Shown here: piece after piece, positions 42,468 to 55,008 of the stretch
Numbering within the stretch: position 1 is the first letter of the stretch
Layout: each line of letters starts with the position of its first letter
Origin: Nemertoderma westbladi
Taxonomy: Eukaryota > Xenacoelomorpha > Nemertodermatida > Nemertodermatidae
Length of the DNA: 64,000 nucleotides
Assembly (NCBI GenBank): GCA_032718475.1
Contig: JAUCBJ010001095.1
Span: 1 to 64,000, forward strand
Direction: 5' to 3'
Made by a program: the position numbers and the translations under genes
The notes under the pieces: model-generated
Told to the model about the DNA's origin: nothing
The model's database searches: none
Seen by the model: only the letters and a program-made list of their open reading frames with translations

Positions 42468-43972
42468 TTGCTCAATTCTAGAACAAAATCGACCTGCAAC
42501 TAGTGAAGACCTCGTTTTGGAATTTCGAAACCACGCTGGTGCGATGCGCGATATCGTGTTCGGTTAATAAATTGAAAACTCCATCAGTTCATCTGCAACC
42601 AGTAATAAGAAATCGCGATAAATGTAATTAAATAAAAATTAATCTAGAAAAATTTTCCTCAAAAAGTATGAAGTCTTGGCATTGGTGACGCGAAACTAGG
42701 CTATTGAGATTCAGGATATTGCGTTTAATATAAAAATCGAAAACGCTATCGAATTCCGTAAAGGCGTTAATAAAATACTGCAACTTTTTTGAAATTTGTA
42801 AAATTCTAGAACTAGAAAAAATTAATTTTTGAACGGCGCTGTTTGGGGTTTCGAAACATGGATAGGCTGAAAGAGGACATCGAATTAAGTTGAAAAATGA
42901 AAACCCCATCGAATTTGGACAAAGCGTTCCGGAGTTATAGCGGATCGAAAAAAATTGACCCCCCCCCCAGTCGCCAAAAATTTACAGTAATTTAAAATTT
43001 TGCAAAAAAAATTTTTTGCGTTATTTTTGATGGCGAATCGATTGGCAGTACTGGCTACAAAAATTTTTTTTTTGAAATTTTAGGTCAGAAAAAAAAACAT
43101 GGAAAAAGTATATTTTTAAAAAGATTTCATGTCTTTGCATATGGTCAGAGAATGATCCAACTCTGTAACTTGGCAATCGCTCAAATCCATTCAGCTGAAT
43201 GGCACAGTAGAGTAAACTAAAGTAAATTCCCAATACAATGTTCTGAAGGGGAGACTGACAGAGAGTAATCCAACCATAAAACACTTTGCAATAATGTTGG
43301 CATTAATGTAGCCAAGAAGTGATTTTTATATTTCAAACTATAATGTTAGTCTTAGCCTTACAGAGTATCAGTATAAGGCTGAGTAAACATTCCACCTTAT
43401 AAGCATACAGCCTCCACAGTATTAATGTTGGCATTAATGTAGCCGATACACTGTATACCTAATAGTCATTCAGCAGGGGGAAGAGTTATTCAGCTGAGGC
43501 GGTAATAGATTGCAAACTAAACCAACCAGTTGGCAGCCTCATCGATTTATACTAAGCCTGTGTAGAACCACAAACTAAATCAACCAGTTAATATTTGCTT
43601 TGACAGAGAGTGCAGGGCCTAAACAAACAGTATGGGTGTACTAAGTACAATAATCTTGGCAACCTCATCGATTTATACTAAGCCTTGTGTAGAAATCCAT
43701 TACATAAGCCATTTTTCATCACGACACCAGCTGTTATTGGTGTTATTTTACCATTGCGCCTATGGCGTTTTTTCGTTTATGTCTATTTTTCGAGCCCACG
43801 GCTCATGGACGAAATAGCGGAACATACCAGGGACCTTAGAATCGCGGTATCCAGCCGCTGTGAAAATTTCATCAAAATCGTTAGAGTAGTTTTGGCTATA
43901 GATTAACCAGCCAGCCAGCCAGCCAGTCAGCTAACAATTCTTACAGTAATGAACCTCTCGGTTCCTAACTAG

Positions 43973-45080
43973 AGACGGCGTCAAGACGCCGTTAAGCAAG
44001 TCGGAAGTCATCAATCAAATATAAATTCCCTCAACAATGTTTACCTATGGTCAGAATGGAAGGGCTATTTACCTATGGTCAGAGAGAGATCCCACTCTGT
44101 AATTTGGCAATTGCTCAAATTCATTCAGTTGAATGGCACAGTAGAGTGAACTAAACTAAATTCCCTCAACAATGTTTGGCTATGGTCTGAAAGAACTAAC
44201 AGTCATTCAGCTTGCACAATGTCAATCACCTACAGTATAAAACATTTAGAATGCCACAGTGTGTATCCTGATACAGATAATAAGCAGTGATATATATATT
44301 TCAAACTATAATGTTAGTGTTAGCCTTACACAGTATCAGTATGAGGCTGAGTAAACATTCCACCTTATAAGCATACTGCCTCCACAGAATTAATGTTGGC
44401 CGAAAGATTTAAAAATAAAACAATTATTATTATAAATACAGTGCAATCCAATAGTGCCCAACACACTGTGTAACTAACAGTCAATCAGCTTACACGTCAA
44501 TTAACATAGAAGAGAGAGTAACCTTGTAGATCGCCATAGAAAGCATTGGGAAGAGTTATTCAGCTGAGGCTGTAATAGCCGGCTAACCCAGTGAATGATT
44601 ATAAAGTTGGCACTGTATGTACTTCCTTGTTAGGTGGCTCCCTATAGAATAGCAAACCAACCAGTTGATGTTTGTTTGCACAGAGTGGTTGGTAGGGCCT
44701 AAACAAACAGTATGGGTGTACTAAGTATAATACTCTTGGCAACCTCATCTATTTAATACTAAGCCTTGTGTAGAATTGCATTACATAAGTCATTTTTCAT
44801 CAGGACACCAGCTGTCATGGGTGTTATTTTACCATTGCGCCTATGGCGTTTTTTTCGTTTATCTCTATTTTTCGAGCCCAGAGGCTATGGACGGAGTAGC
44901 CGATCATGCCAGGGACCTTAGAATCGCGGTATCTAGATGCTGTGAAAATTTCATCAAAATCGTTAGAGTAGTTTTGGCTGTAGATCAGCCAGCCAGCCAG
45001 CCAGCCAGTCAGCCAGCCAGCCAGCCAGTCAGTCAGTCAACAATTCTTACAGTAATCAAGTCTAACGACTTGCTAACTAG
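43973..45080 (+). mobile_element. Array unit 6 (class B)
   Basis: 1108 bp, class B at both ends. Nearly identical to unit 13 (1107 bp). Confidence 0.8.
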
Positions 45081-45141
45081 TGACGGGCCTAGCGGCCCGA
45101 TAAGGAACCGACTTTTTATTTCAAATAAAAGAGACAACGAG

Positions 45142-46009
45142 CTCGGCTCGGTCTGGCATGATTGGGCTCGATTCAGTTCGACTTGGCTTGATGGGCTCGG
45201 TTTGGCTCGATTGGGCTCGACTCAGCTTGATTGGGCTCGACTCGACTCAGCTCGATTCGTCTCAATCGGCTTGATTGGGTTCGACTCGGTTCGGTCTGGC
45301 TCGACTTGGCTCAATTGGGCTCGACTCGGCTCGATTGGTCTCGACTCAGCTCGATTGGGCTTGATTGGTCTTGATTCGGCTCGATTTGGCTCAACTTGGC
45401 TCAGTCTAGCTCGACTGGGCTCGGTCCGGCTCAATTGGGCGCGACTAGGCTTGATTGGGCTCGACTCGGCTCTATTGGGCTCGACTCGATTCGATTAGGC
45501 TCAACTCGGCTCCGTCCGGCTCGACTCGGCTTGATTGGTCTCGACTCGACTCAGTCCGGCTCAATTTGGCGTGACATGGCTCGATTGGGTTCGGCTCGGC
45601 TCGATCTGAGTCGACTCAGCTCGATTCGGCTCAATCGGCTCGATTGGGTTTGACTCGGCTCGGTTCAGCTCGACTCGGCTCAATCCACTCGACTCGGCTC
45701 GGTTTGGATTGATTTGGGCTTGACTCGGCTTGATTTGGCTCAACTTGGCACAGTATGGCTCGATTGGGCTCGACTTGGCTCGGTCCGGCTCAATTGGGCT
45801 CGACTAGGATTGATTGGGTTCGACTCGGCTCTATTGGGCTCGACTCAACTCGATTGGGCTTGTCTCGGCTCAGTTTGGATCGCTCGGCTTGATTGGGCTC
45901 AACTCGGTTCCATTCGGCTAACTCGGCTCGATTGGCTCGTCTCGGCTTGATCGCCTCGATTGGTTCTATTCGGCTCGATCGGTATGATTCTGCTCGATTG
46001 ACACACGCT
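45142..46009. repeat. GGCTCGAYTC satellite, copy 1
   Basis: A 10-bp unit alternates as GGCTCGACTC and GGCTCGATTG (20-bp period) for about 870 bp. Because the period is not a multiple of three, several frames stay open and give Leu/Ser/Arg/Asp-rich pseudo-proteins. Confidence 0.92.
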
Positions 46010-46298
46010 GCTGGAAGGGTCAAAGCCAAACCCACGTGCTGCTCGAAGGGACGAAGTCAAACAGTGTGTCTATTATTTGATGTAACTCACGTGCTGCTCG
46101 AAGGACGCAACATCATATATCAAGGGTCAAAGCAAAACTCACGTGCTGCTCGAAGGGACAAAGTCAAACAGTGTGTCTATTATTTGATGTAACTCACGTG
46201 CTGCTCGATGGGTCAAAGCCAAACTCACGTGCTGCTCGAAGGGACAAAGTCAAACATTGTGTCTAATATTTGATTAACTCACTTGCTGCTCGAAGGGC
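46010..46298. repeat. CACGTGCTGCTCGAAGGG repeat, copy 1
   Basis: About seven copies of an 18-bp word beginning with the E-box CACGTG, spaced by 20-50 bp of AAAGTCAAACAGTGTGTC or AAAGCCAAACTCACG text. Confidence 0.85.
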
Positions 46299-47730
46299 GA
46301 GTATAGAACTAATAATTATGTAAAAATACAATCATATTTCATACAATAATTATTAATAAATTCAATCTATTATTAGTTGCTCAATTCTAGAACAAAATCG
46401 ACCTGCAACTAGTGAAGACCTCGTTTTGGAATTTCGAAACCACGCTGGTGCGATGCGCGATATCGTGTTTAGTTAATAAATTGAAAACTCCATCAATTCA
46501 TGTGAAACCAGTAATAAGAAATCGCGATAAATGTAATTAAAAAAAATTATTCTAGAAAAATTTTCCTCAAAAAGTATGAAGTCTTGGCGTTGGTGACGCG
46601 AAACTAGGCTAGTGAGATTCAGGATATTGCGTTTAATATAAAAATCGAAAACGCTATCGAATTCCGTAAAGGCGTTAATAAAATACTGCAACTTTTTTGA
46701 AATTTGTAAAATTCTAGAACTAGAAAAAATTAAATTTTGAACGGCGCTGTTTGGGGTTTCGAAACATGGATAGACTGAAAGAGGACATCGAATTAAGTTG
46801 AAAAATAAAAACCCCATCGAATTTGGACAAAGCGTTCCGGAGTTATAGCGGATCGAAAAAAATTGACCCCCCCCCCCAGTCGCCAAAAATTTACAGTAAT
46901 TTAAAATTTTGCAAAAAAAATTTTTTGCGTTATTTTTGATGGCGAATCGATTGGCAGTACTGGCTACGAAAAAATTTTTTTTGAAATTTTTGGTCAGAAA
47001 AAAAACATGGAAAAAGTATATTTTTAAAAAGATTTGATGTCTTTGCCTATGGTCAGAGAATGATCCAACTCTGTAACTTGGCAATCGCTCAAATCCATTC
47101 AGCTGAATGGCACAGTAGAGTAAACTAAAGTAAATTCCCTATACAATGTTCTGAAGGGGAGACTGACAGAGAGTAATCCAACAATAAAACATTTTGCAAA
47201 AATGTTGGCATTAATGTAGCCAACACACTGTACTTAAAGTCATTCAGCTTACATTAGCAGAGTGAGATATTCTCATAGAATGCATTGGGAAGAGTAATTC
47301 AGCTGAGGCGATAATAGATTTCTAACTAAACCAACCAGTTAATATTTGCTTTGACAGAGTGTCCTAGGGCCTAAACAAACAGTATGCGGGTGTACTAAGT
47401 ACAATAATCTTGGCAACCTCATCGATTTATACTAAGCCTTGTGTAGAAATCCATTACATAAGCCATTTTTCATCACGACACCAGCTGTTATTGGTGTTAT
47501 TTTACCATTGCGCCTATGGCGTTTTTTCGTTTATGTCTATTTTTCGAGCCCACGGCTCATGGACGAAATAGCGGAACATACAAGGGACCTTAGAATCGCG
47601 GTATCCAGCCGCTGTGAAAATTTCATCAAAATCGTTAGAGTAGTTTTGGCTATAGATTAACCAGCCAGCCAGTCAATCAATCAATCAGCCAACAATTCTT
47701 ACAGTAATGAACCTCTCGGTTCCTAACTAG

Positions 47731-49220
47731 TGACGGGCCTAGCGGCCCGATAAGGAACCGACTTTTTATTTTAAATAAAAGAGACAACGAGAATTAGTAT
47801 AGAACTAATAATTATCTAAAAATACAATCATATTTCATACAATAATTATTAATAAATTCGATCCATTATTAGTTGCTCAATTCTAGAACAAAATCGACCT
47901 GCAACTAGTGAAGACCTCGTTTTGGAATTTCGAAACCACGCTGGTGCGATGCGCGATATCGTGTTTAGTTAATAAATTGAAAACTCCATCAATTCATGTG
48001 CAATCAGTAATAAGAAATCGCGATAAATGTAATTAAATAAAAATTATTCTAGAAAAATTTTCCTCAAAAAGTATGAAATCTTGGCATTGGTGACGCGAAA
48101 CTAGGCTAGTGAGATTCAGGATATTGCGTTTAATATAAAAATCGAAAACGCTATCGAATTCCGTAAAGGCGTTAATAAAATACTGCAACTTTTTTGAAAT
48201 TTGTAAAATTCTAGAACTAGAAAAAAATAATTTTTGAACGGCGCTGTTTGGGGTTTCGAAACATGGATAGGCTGAAAGAGGACATCGAATTAAGTTGAAA
48301 AATGAAAACCCCATCGAATTTGGACAAAGCGTTCCGGAGTTATAGCGGATCGAAAAAAATTGACCCCCCCCAGTCGCCAAAAATTTACAGTAATTTAAAA
48401 TTTTGCAAAAAAAATTTTTTGGGTTATTTTTGATGGCGAATCGATTGGCAGTACTGGCTACGAAAAATTTTTTTTGAAATTTTTGGTCAGAAAAAAAAAC
48501 ATGGAAAAAGTATATTCTTAAAAAGATTTGATGTCTTTGCCTATGGTCAGAGAATGATCCAACTCTGTAACTTGGCAATCGCTCAAATCCATTCAGCTGA
48601 ATGGCACAGTAGAGTAAACTAAAGTATATTCCCTATACAATGTTCTGAAGGGGAGACTGACAGAGAGTCCAACAATAAAACATTTTGCAATAATGTTGAC
48701 ATTAATGTAGCCAACTCACTGTGTACTTAAGTCATTCAGCTTACATTAGCAGAGGGAGATATTCCCAGAGTGCGCATTGGGAAGAGTAATTCAGCTGAGG
48801 CAATAATAGATTTCAAACTAAACCAACCAGTTAATATTTGCTTTGACAGAGTGTCCTAGGGCCTAAACAAACAGTATGGGTGTACTAAGTACAATAATCT
48901 TGGCAACCTCATCGATTTATACTAAGCCTTGTGTAGAAATCCATTACATAAGCCATTTTTCATCACGACACCAGCTGTTATTGGTGTTATTTTACCATTG
49001 CGCCTATGGCGTTTTTTCGTTTATGTCTATTTTTCGAGCCCACGGCTCATGGACGAAATAGCGGAACATACCAGGGACCTTAGAATCGCGGTATCCAGCC
49101 GCTGTGAAAATTTCATCAAAATCGTTAGAGTAGTTTTGGCTATAGATTAACCAGCCAGCCAGTCAGCCAGTCAATCAGCCAACAATTCTTACAGTAATGA
49201 ACCTCTCGGTTCCTAACTAG
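47731..49220 (+). mobile_element. Array unit 8 (class A)
   Basis: 1490 bp, class A at both ends. Twin of unit 11. Confidence 0.8.
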
Positions 49221-50868
49221 TGACGGGCCTAGCGGCCCGATAAGGAACCGACTTTTTATTTTAAATAAAAGAGACAACGAGAATTAGTATAGAACTAATA
49301 ATTATCTAAAAATACAATCATATTTCATACAATAATTATTAATAAATTCGATCCATTATTTAGTTGCTCAATTCTAGAACAAAATCGACCTGCAACTAGT
49401 GAAGACCTCGTTTTGGAATTTCGAAACCACGCTGGTGCGATGCGCAATATCGTGTTTAGTTAATAAATTGAAAACTCCATCAATTCATGTGCAATCAGTA
49501 ATAAGAAATCGCGATAAATGTAATTAAATAAAAATTATTCTAGAAAAATTTTCCTCAAAAAGTATGAAATCTTGGCATTGGTGACGCGAAACTAGGCTAG
49601 TGAGATTCAGGGTATTGCGTTTAATATAAAAATCGAAAACGCTATCGAATTCCGTAAAGGCGTTAATAAAATACTGCAACTTTTTTGAAATTTGTAAAAT
49701 TCTAGAACTAGAAAAAAATAATTTTTGAACGGCGCTGTTTGGGGTTTCGAAACATGGATAGGCTGAAAGAGGACATCGAATTAAGTTGAAAAATGAAAAC
49801 CCCATCGAATTTGGACAAAGCGTTCCGGAGTTATAGCGGATCGAAAAAAATTGACCCCCCCCCCAGTCGCCAAAAATTTACAGTAATTTAAAATTTTGCA
49901 AAAAAAATTTTTTGCGTTATTTTTGATGGCGAATCGATTGGCAGTACTGGCTACAAAAATTTTTTTTTTGAAATTTTAGGTCAGAAAAAAAAACATGGAA
50001 AAAGTATATTTTTAAAAAGATTTCATGTCTTTGCATATGGTCAGAGAATGATCCAACTCTGTAACTTGGCAATCGCTCAAATCCATTCAGCTGAATGGCA
50101 CAGTAGAGTAAACTAAAGTAAATTCCCAATACAATGTTCTGAAGGGGAGACTGACAGAGAGTAATCCAACCATAAAACACTTTGCAATAATGTTGGCATT
50201 AATGTAGCCAAGAAGTGATTTTTATATTTCAAACTATAATGTTAGTCTTAGCCTTACAGAGTATCAGTATAAGGCTGAGTAAACATTCCACCTTATAAGC
50301 ATACAGCCTCCACAGTATTAATGTTGGCATTAATGTAGCCGATACACTGTATACCTAATAGTCATTCAGCAGGGGGAAGAGTTATTCAGCTGAGGCGGTA
50401 ATAGATTGCAAACTAAACCAACCAGTTGGCAGCCTCATCGATTTATACTAAGCCTGTGTAGAACCACAAACTAAATCAACCAGTTAATATTTGCTTTGAC
50501 AGAGAGTGCAGGGCCTAAACAAACAGTATGGGTGTACTAAGTACAATAATCTTGGCAATCTCATCGATTTATACTAAGCCTTGTGTAGAAATCCATTACA
50601 TAAGCCATTTTTCATCACGACACCAGCTGTTATTGGTGTTATTTTACCATTGCGCCTATGGCGTTTTTTCGTTTATGTCTATTTTTCGAGCCCACGGCTC
50701 ATGGACGAAATAGCGGAACATACCAGGGACCTTAGAATCGCGGTATCCAGCCGCTGTGAAAATTTCATCAAAATCGTTAGAGTAGTTTTGGCTATAGATT
50801 AACCAGCCAGCCAGCCAGCCAGTCAGCTAACAATTCTTACAGTAATGAACCTCTCGGTTCCTAACTAG
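49221..50868 (+). mobile_element. Array unit 9 (class A, recombinant)
   Basis: Class A at both ends. The left part to about 49850 matches unit 12, and the right part matches 42960-43970 of unit 4 with an offset of 6896. It is therefore a chimera produced by recombination within the array. Confidence 0.75.
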
Positions 50869-50929
50869 TGACGGGCCTAGCGGCCCGATAAGGAACCGAC
50901 TTTTTATTTCAAATAAAAGAGACAACGAG

Positions 50930-51797
50930 CTCGGCTCGGTCTGGCATGATTGGGCTCGATTCAGTTCGACTTGGCTTGATGGGCTCGGTTTGGCTCGATT
51001 GGGCTCGACTCAGCTTGATTGGGCTCGACTCGACTCAGCTCGATTCGTCTCAATCGGCTTGATTGGGTTCGACTCGGTTCGGTCTGGCTCGACTTGGCTC
51101 AATTGGGCTCGACTCGGCTCGATTGGTCTCGACTCAGCTCGATTGGGCTTGATTGGTCTTGATTCGGCTCGATTTGGCTCAACTTGGCTCAGTCTAGCTC
51201 GACTGGGCTCGGTCCGGCTCAATTGGGCGCGACTAGGCTTGATTGGGCTCGACTCGGCTCTATTGGGCTCGACTCGATTCGATTAGGCTCAACTCGGCTC
51301 CGTCCGGCTCGACTCGGCTTGATTGGTCTCGACTCGACTCAGTCCGGCTCAATTTGGCGTGACATGGCTCGATTGGGTTCGGCTCGGCTCGATCTGAGTC
51401 GACTCAGCTCGATTCGGCTCAATCGGCTCGATTGGGTTTGACTCGGCTCGGTTCAGCTCGACTCGGCTCAATCCACTCGACTCGGCTCGGTTTGGATTGA
51501 TTTGGGCTTGACTCGGCTTGATTTGGCTCAACTTGGCACAGTATGGCTCGATTGGGCTCGACTTGGCTCGGTCCGGCTCAATTGGGCTCGACTAGGATTG
51601 ATTGGGTTCGACTCGGCTCTATTGGGCTCGACTCAACTCGATTGGGCTTGTCTCGGCTCAGTTTGGATCGCTCGGCTTGATTGGGCTCAACTCAGTTCCA
51701 TTCGGCTAACTCGGCTCGATTGGCTCGTCTCGGCTTGATCGCCTCGATTGGTTCTATTCGGCTCGATCGGTATGATTCTGCTCGATTGACACACGCT
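50930..51797. repeat. GGCTCGAYTC satellite, copy 2
   Basis: A nearly identical copy of 45142-46009. Confidence 0.92.
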
Positions 51798-52086
51798 GCT
51801 GGAAGGGTCAAAGCCAAACCCACGTGCTGCTCGAAGGGACGAAGTCAAACAGTGTGTCTATTATTTGATGTAACTCACGTGCTGCTCGAAGGACGCAACA
51901 TCATATATCAAGGGTCAAAGCAAAACTCACGTGCTGCTCGAAGGGACAAAGTCAAACAGTGTGTCTATTATTTGATGTAACTCACGTGCTGCTCGATGGG
52001 TCAAAGCCAAACTCACGTGCTGCTCGAAGGGACAAAGTCAAACATTGTGTCTAATATTTGATTAACTCACTTGCTGCTCGAAGGGC
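51798..52086. repeat. CACGTGCTGCTCGAAGGG repeat, copy 2
   Basis: A nearly identical copy of 46010-46298. Confidence 0.85.
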
Positions 52087-53518
52087 GAGTATAGAACTAA
52101 TAATTATGTAAAAATACAATCATATTTCATACAATAATTATTAATAAATTCAATCTATTATTAGTTGCTCAATTCTAGAACAAAATCGACCTGCAACTAG
52201 TGAAGACCTCGTTTTGGAATTTCGAAACCACGCTGGTGCGATGCGCGATATCGTGTTTAGTTAATAAATTGAAAACTCCATCAATTCATGTGAAACCAGT
52301 AATAAGAAATCGCGATAAATGTAATTAAAAAAAATTATTCTAGAAAAATTTTCCTCAAAAAGTATGAAGTCTTGGCGTTGGTGACGCGAAACTAGGCTAG
52401 TGAGATTCAGGATATTGCGTTTAATATAAAAATCGAAAACGCTATCGAATTCCGTAAAGGCGTTAATAAAATACTGCAACTTTTTTGAAATTTGTAAAAT
52501 TCTAGAACTAGAAAAAATTAAATTTTGAACGGCGCTGTTTGGGGTTTCGAAACATGGATAGACTGAAAGAGGACATCGAATTAAGTTGAAAAATAAAAAC
52601 CCCATCGAATTTGGACAAAGCGTTCCGGAGTTATAGCGGATCGAAAAAAATTGACCCCCCCCCCCAGTCGCCAAAAATTTACAGTAATTTAAAATTTTGC
52701 AAAAAAAATTTTTTGCGTTATTTTTGATGGCGAATCGATTGGCAGTACTGGCTACGAAAAAATTTTTTTTGAAATTTTTGGTCAGAAAAAAAACATGGAA
52801 AAAGTATATTTTTAAAAAGATTTGATGTCTTTGCCTATGGTCAGAGAATGATCCAACTCTGTAACTTGGCAATCGCTCAAATCCATTCAGCTGAATGGCA
52901 CAGTAGAGTAAACTAAAGTAAATTCCCTATACAATGTTCTGAAGGGGAGACTGACAGAGAGTAATCCAACAATAAAACATTTTGCAAAAATGTTGGCATT
53001 AATGTAGCCAACACACTGTACTTAAAGTCATTCAGCTTACATTAGCAGAGTGAGATATTCTCATAGAATGCATTGGGAAGAGTAATTCAGCTGAGGCGAT
53101 AATAGATTTCTAACTAAACCAACCAGTTAATATTTGCTTTGACAGAGTGTCCTAGGGCCTAAACAAACAGTATGCGGGTGTACTAAGTACAATAATCTTG
53201 GCAACCTCATCGATTTATACTAAGCCTTGTGTAGAAATCCATTACATAAGCCATTTTTCATCACGACACCAGCTGTTATTGGTGTTATTTTACCATTGCG
53301 CCTATGGCGTTTTTTCGTTTATGTCTATTTTTCGAGCCCACGGCTCATGGACGAAATAGCGGAACATACAAGGGACCTTAGAATCGCGGTATCCAGCCGC
53401 TGTGAAAATTTCATCAAAATCGTTAGAGTAGTTTTGGCTATAGATTAACCAGCCAGCCAGTCAATCAATCAATCAGCCAACAATTCTTACAGTAATGAAC
53501 CTCTCGGTTCCTAACTAG

Positions 53519-55008
53519 TGACGGGCCTAGCGGCCCGATAAGGAACCGACTTTTTATTTTAAATAAAAGAGACAACGAGAATTAGTATAGAACTAATAAT
53601 TATCTAAAAATACAATCATATTTCATACAATAATTATTAATAAATTCGATCCATTATTAGTTGCTCAATTCTAGAACAAAATCGACCTGCAACTAGTGAA
53701 GACCTCGTTTTGGAATTTCGAAACCACGCTGGTGCGATGCGCGATATCGTGTTTAGTTAATAAATTGAAAACTCCATCAATTCATGTGCAATCAGTAATA
53801 AGAAATCGCGATAAATGTAATTAAATAAAAATTATTCTAGAAAAATTTTCCTCAAAAAGTATGAAATCTTGGCATTGGTGACGCGAAACTAGGCTAGTGA
53901 GATTCAGGATATTGCGTTTAATATAAAAATCGAAAACGCTATCGAATTCCGTAAAGGCGTTAATAAAATACTGCAACTTTTTTGAAATTTGTAAAATTCT
54001 AGAACTAGAAAAAAATAATTTTTGAACGGCGCTGTTTGGGGTTTCGAAACATGGATAGGCTGAAAGAGGACATCGAATTAAGTTGAAAAATGAAAACCCC
54101 ATCGAATTTGGACAAAGCGTTCCGGAGTTATAGCGGATCGAAAAAAATTGACCCCCCCCAGTCGCCAAAAATTTACAGTAATTTAAAATTTTGCAAAAAA
54201 AATTTTTTGGGTTATTTTTGATGGCGAATCGATTGGCAGTACTGGCTACGAAAAAATTTTTTTGAAATTTTTGGTCAGAAAAAAAAACATGGAAAAAGTA
54301 TATTCTTAAAAAGATTTGATGTCTTTGCCTATGGTCAGAGAATGATCCAACTCTGTAACTTGGCAATCGCTCAAATCCATTCAGCTGAATGGCACAGTAG
54401 AGTAAACTAAAGTATATTCCCTATACAATGTTCTGAAGGGGAGACTGACAGAGAGTCCAACAATAAAACATTTTGCAATAATGTTGACATTAATGTAGCC
54501 AACTCACTGTGTACTTAAGTCATTCAGCTTACATTAGCAGAGGGAGATATTCCCAGAGTGCGCATTGGGAAGAGTAATTCAGCTGAGGCAATAATAGATT
54601 TCAAACTAAACCAACCAGTTAATATTTGCTTTGACAGAGTGTCCTAGGGCCTAAACAAACAGTATGGGTGTACTAAGTACAATAATCTTGGCAACCTCAT
54701 CGATTTATACTAAGCCTTGTGTAGAAATCCATTACATAAGCCATTTTTCATCACGACACCAGCTGTTATTGGTGTTATTTTACCATTGCGCCTATGGCGT
54801 TTTTTCGTTTATGTCTATTTTTCGAGCCCACGGCTCATGGACGAAATAGCGGAACATACCAGGGACCTTAGAATCGCGGTATCCAGCCGCTGTGAAAATT
54901 TCATCAAAATCGTTAGAGTAGTTTTGGCTATAGATTAACCAGCCAGCCAGTCAGCCAGTCAATCAGCCAACAATTCTTACAGTAATGAACCTCTCGGTTC
55001 CTAACTAG
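53519..55008 (+). mobile_element. Array unit 11 (class A)
   Basis: Twin of unit 8 at 5788 bp. 1490 bp. Confidence 0.8.

Larger units (their letters stand above)
40828..43972 (+). mobile_element. Array unit 4 (class A), split by unit 5
   Basis: The left 142 bp (40828-40969) carry the class A 5' end. The body resumes at about 42464 with TTAGTTGCTCAATTCTAG and ends with the class A 3' hairpin at 43972. In other class A units these two parts are contiguous. Confidence 0.75.
45081..47730 (+). mobile_element. Array unit 7 (class A with satellite)
   Basis: 2650 bp, class A at both ends. An approximately 1.15-kb satellite block is inserted after GAGACAACGAG, 60 bp from the 5' end. Repeated almost perfectly as unit 10. 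Confidence 0.8.
50869..53518 (+). mobile_element. Array unit 10 (class A with satellite)
   Basis: Twin of unit 7 at an offset of exactly 5788 bp, including the satellite. I found only a few single-base differences. Confidence 0.8.

Noticed and set aside
43685-43906. Plus-strand 73-codon open frame (MCRNPLHKPFF...) conserved in many units
   Set aside because: It contains the widespread GAAAATTTCATCAAAATCG repeat text and runs into the CAGY microsatellite. Copies lose the start (ATC versus ATG) and length freely. No evidence of protein selection.
44776-45498. 240-codon open frame with Leu/Arg/Ser/Asp repeats
   Set aside because: It runs from an element 3' end into the 10-bp satellite, which stays open in several frames on both strands.
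46473-47084. Minus-strand open frames of 93-203 codons (MPSYRVGSFSDHRQ...) repeated in most class A units
   Set aside because: They recur only because the units are near-identical. The frame breaks differently among copies at A, T and C runs, it covers the hairpin-bearing repeat body, and no domain is visible.
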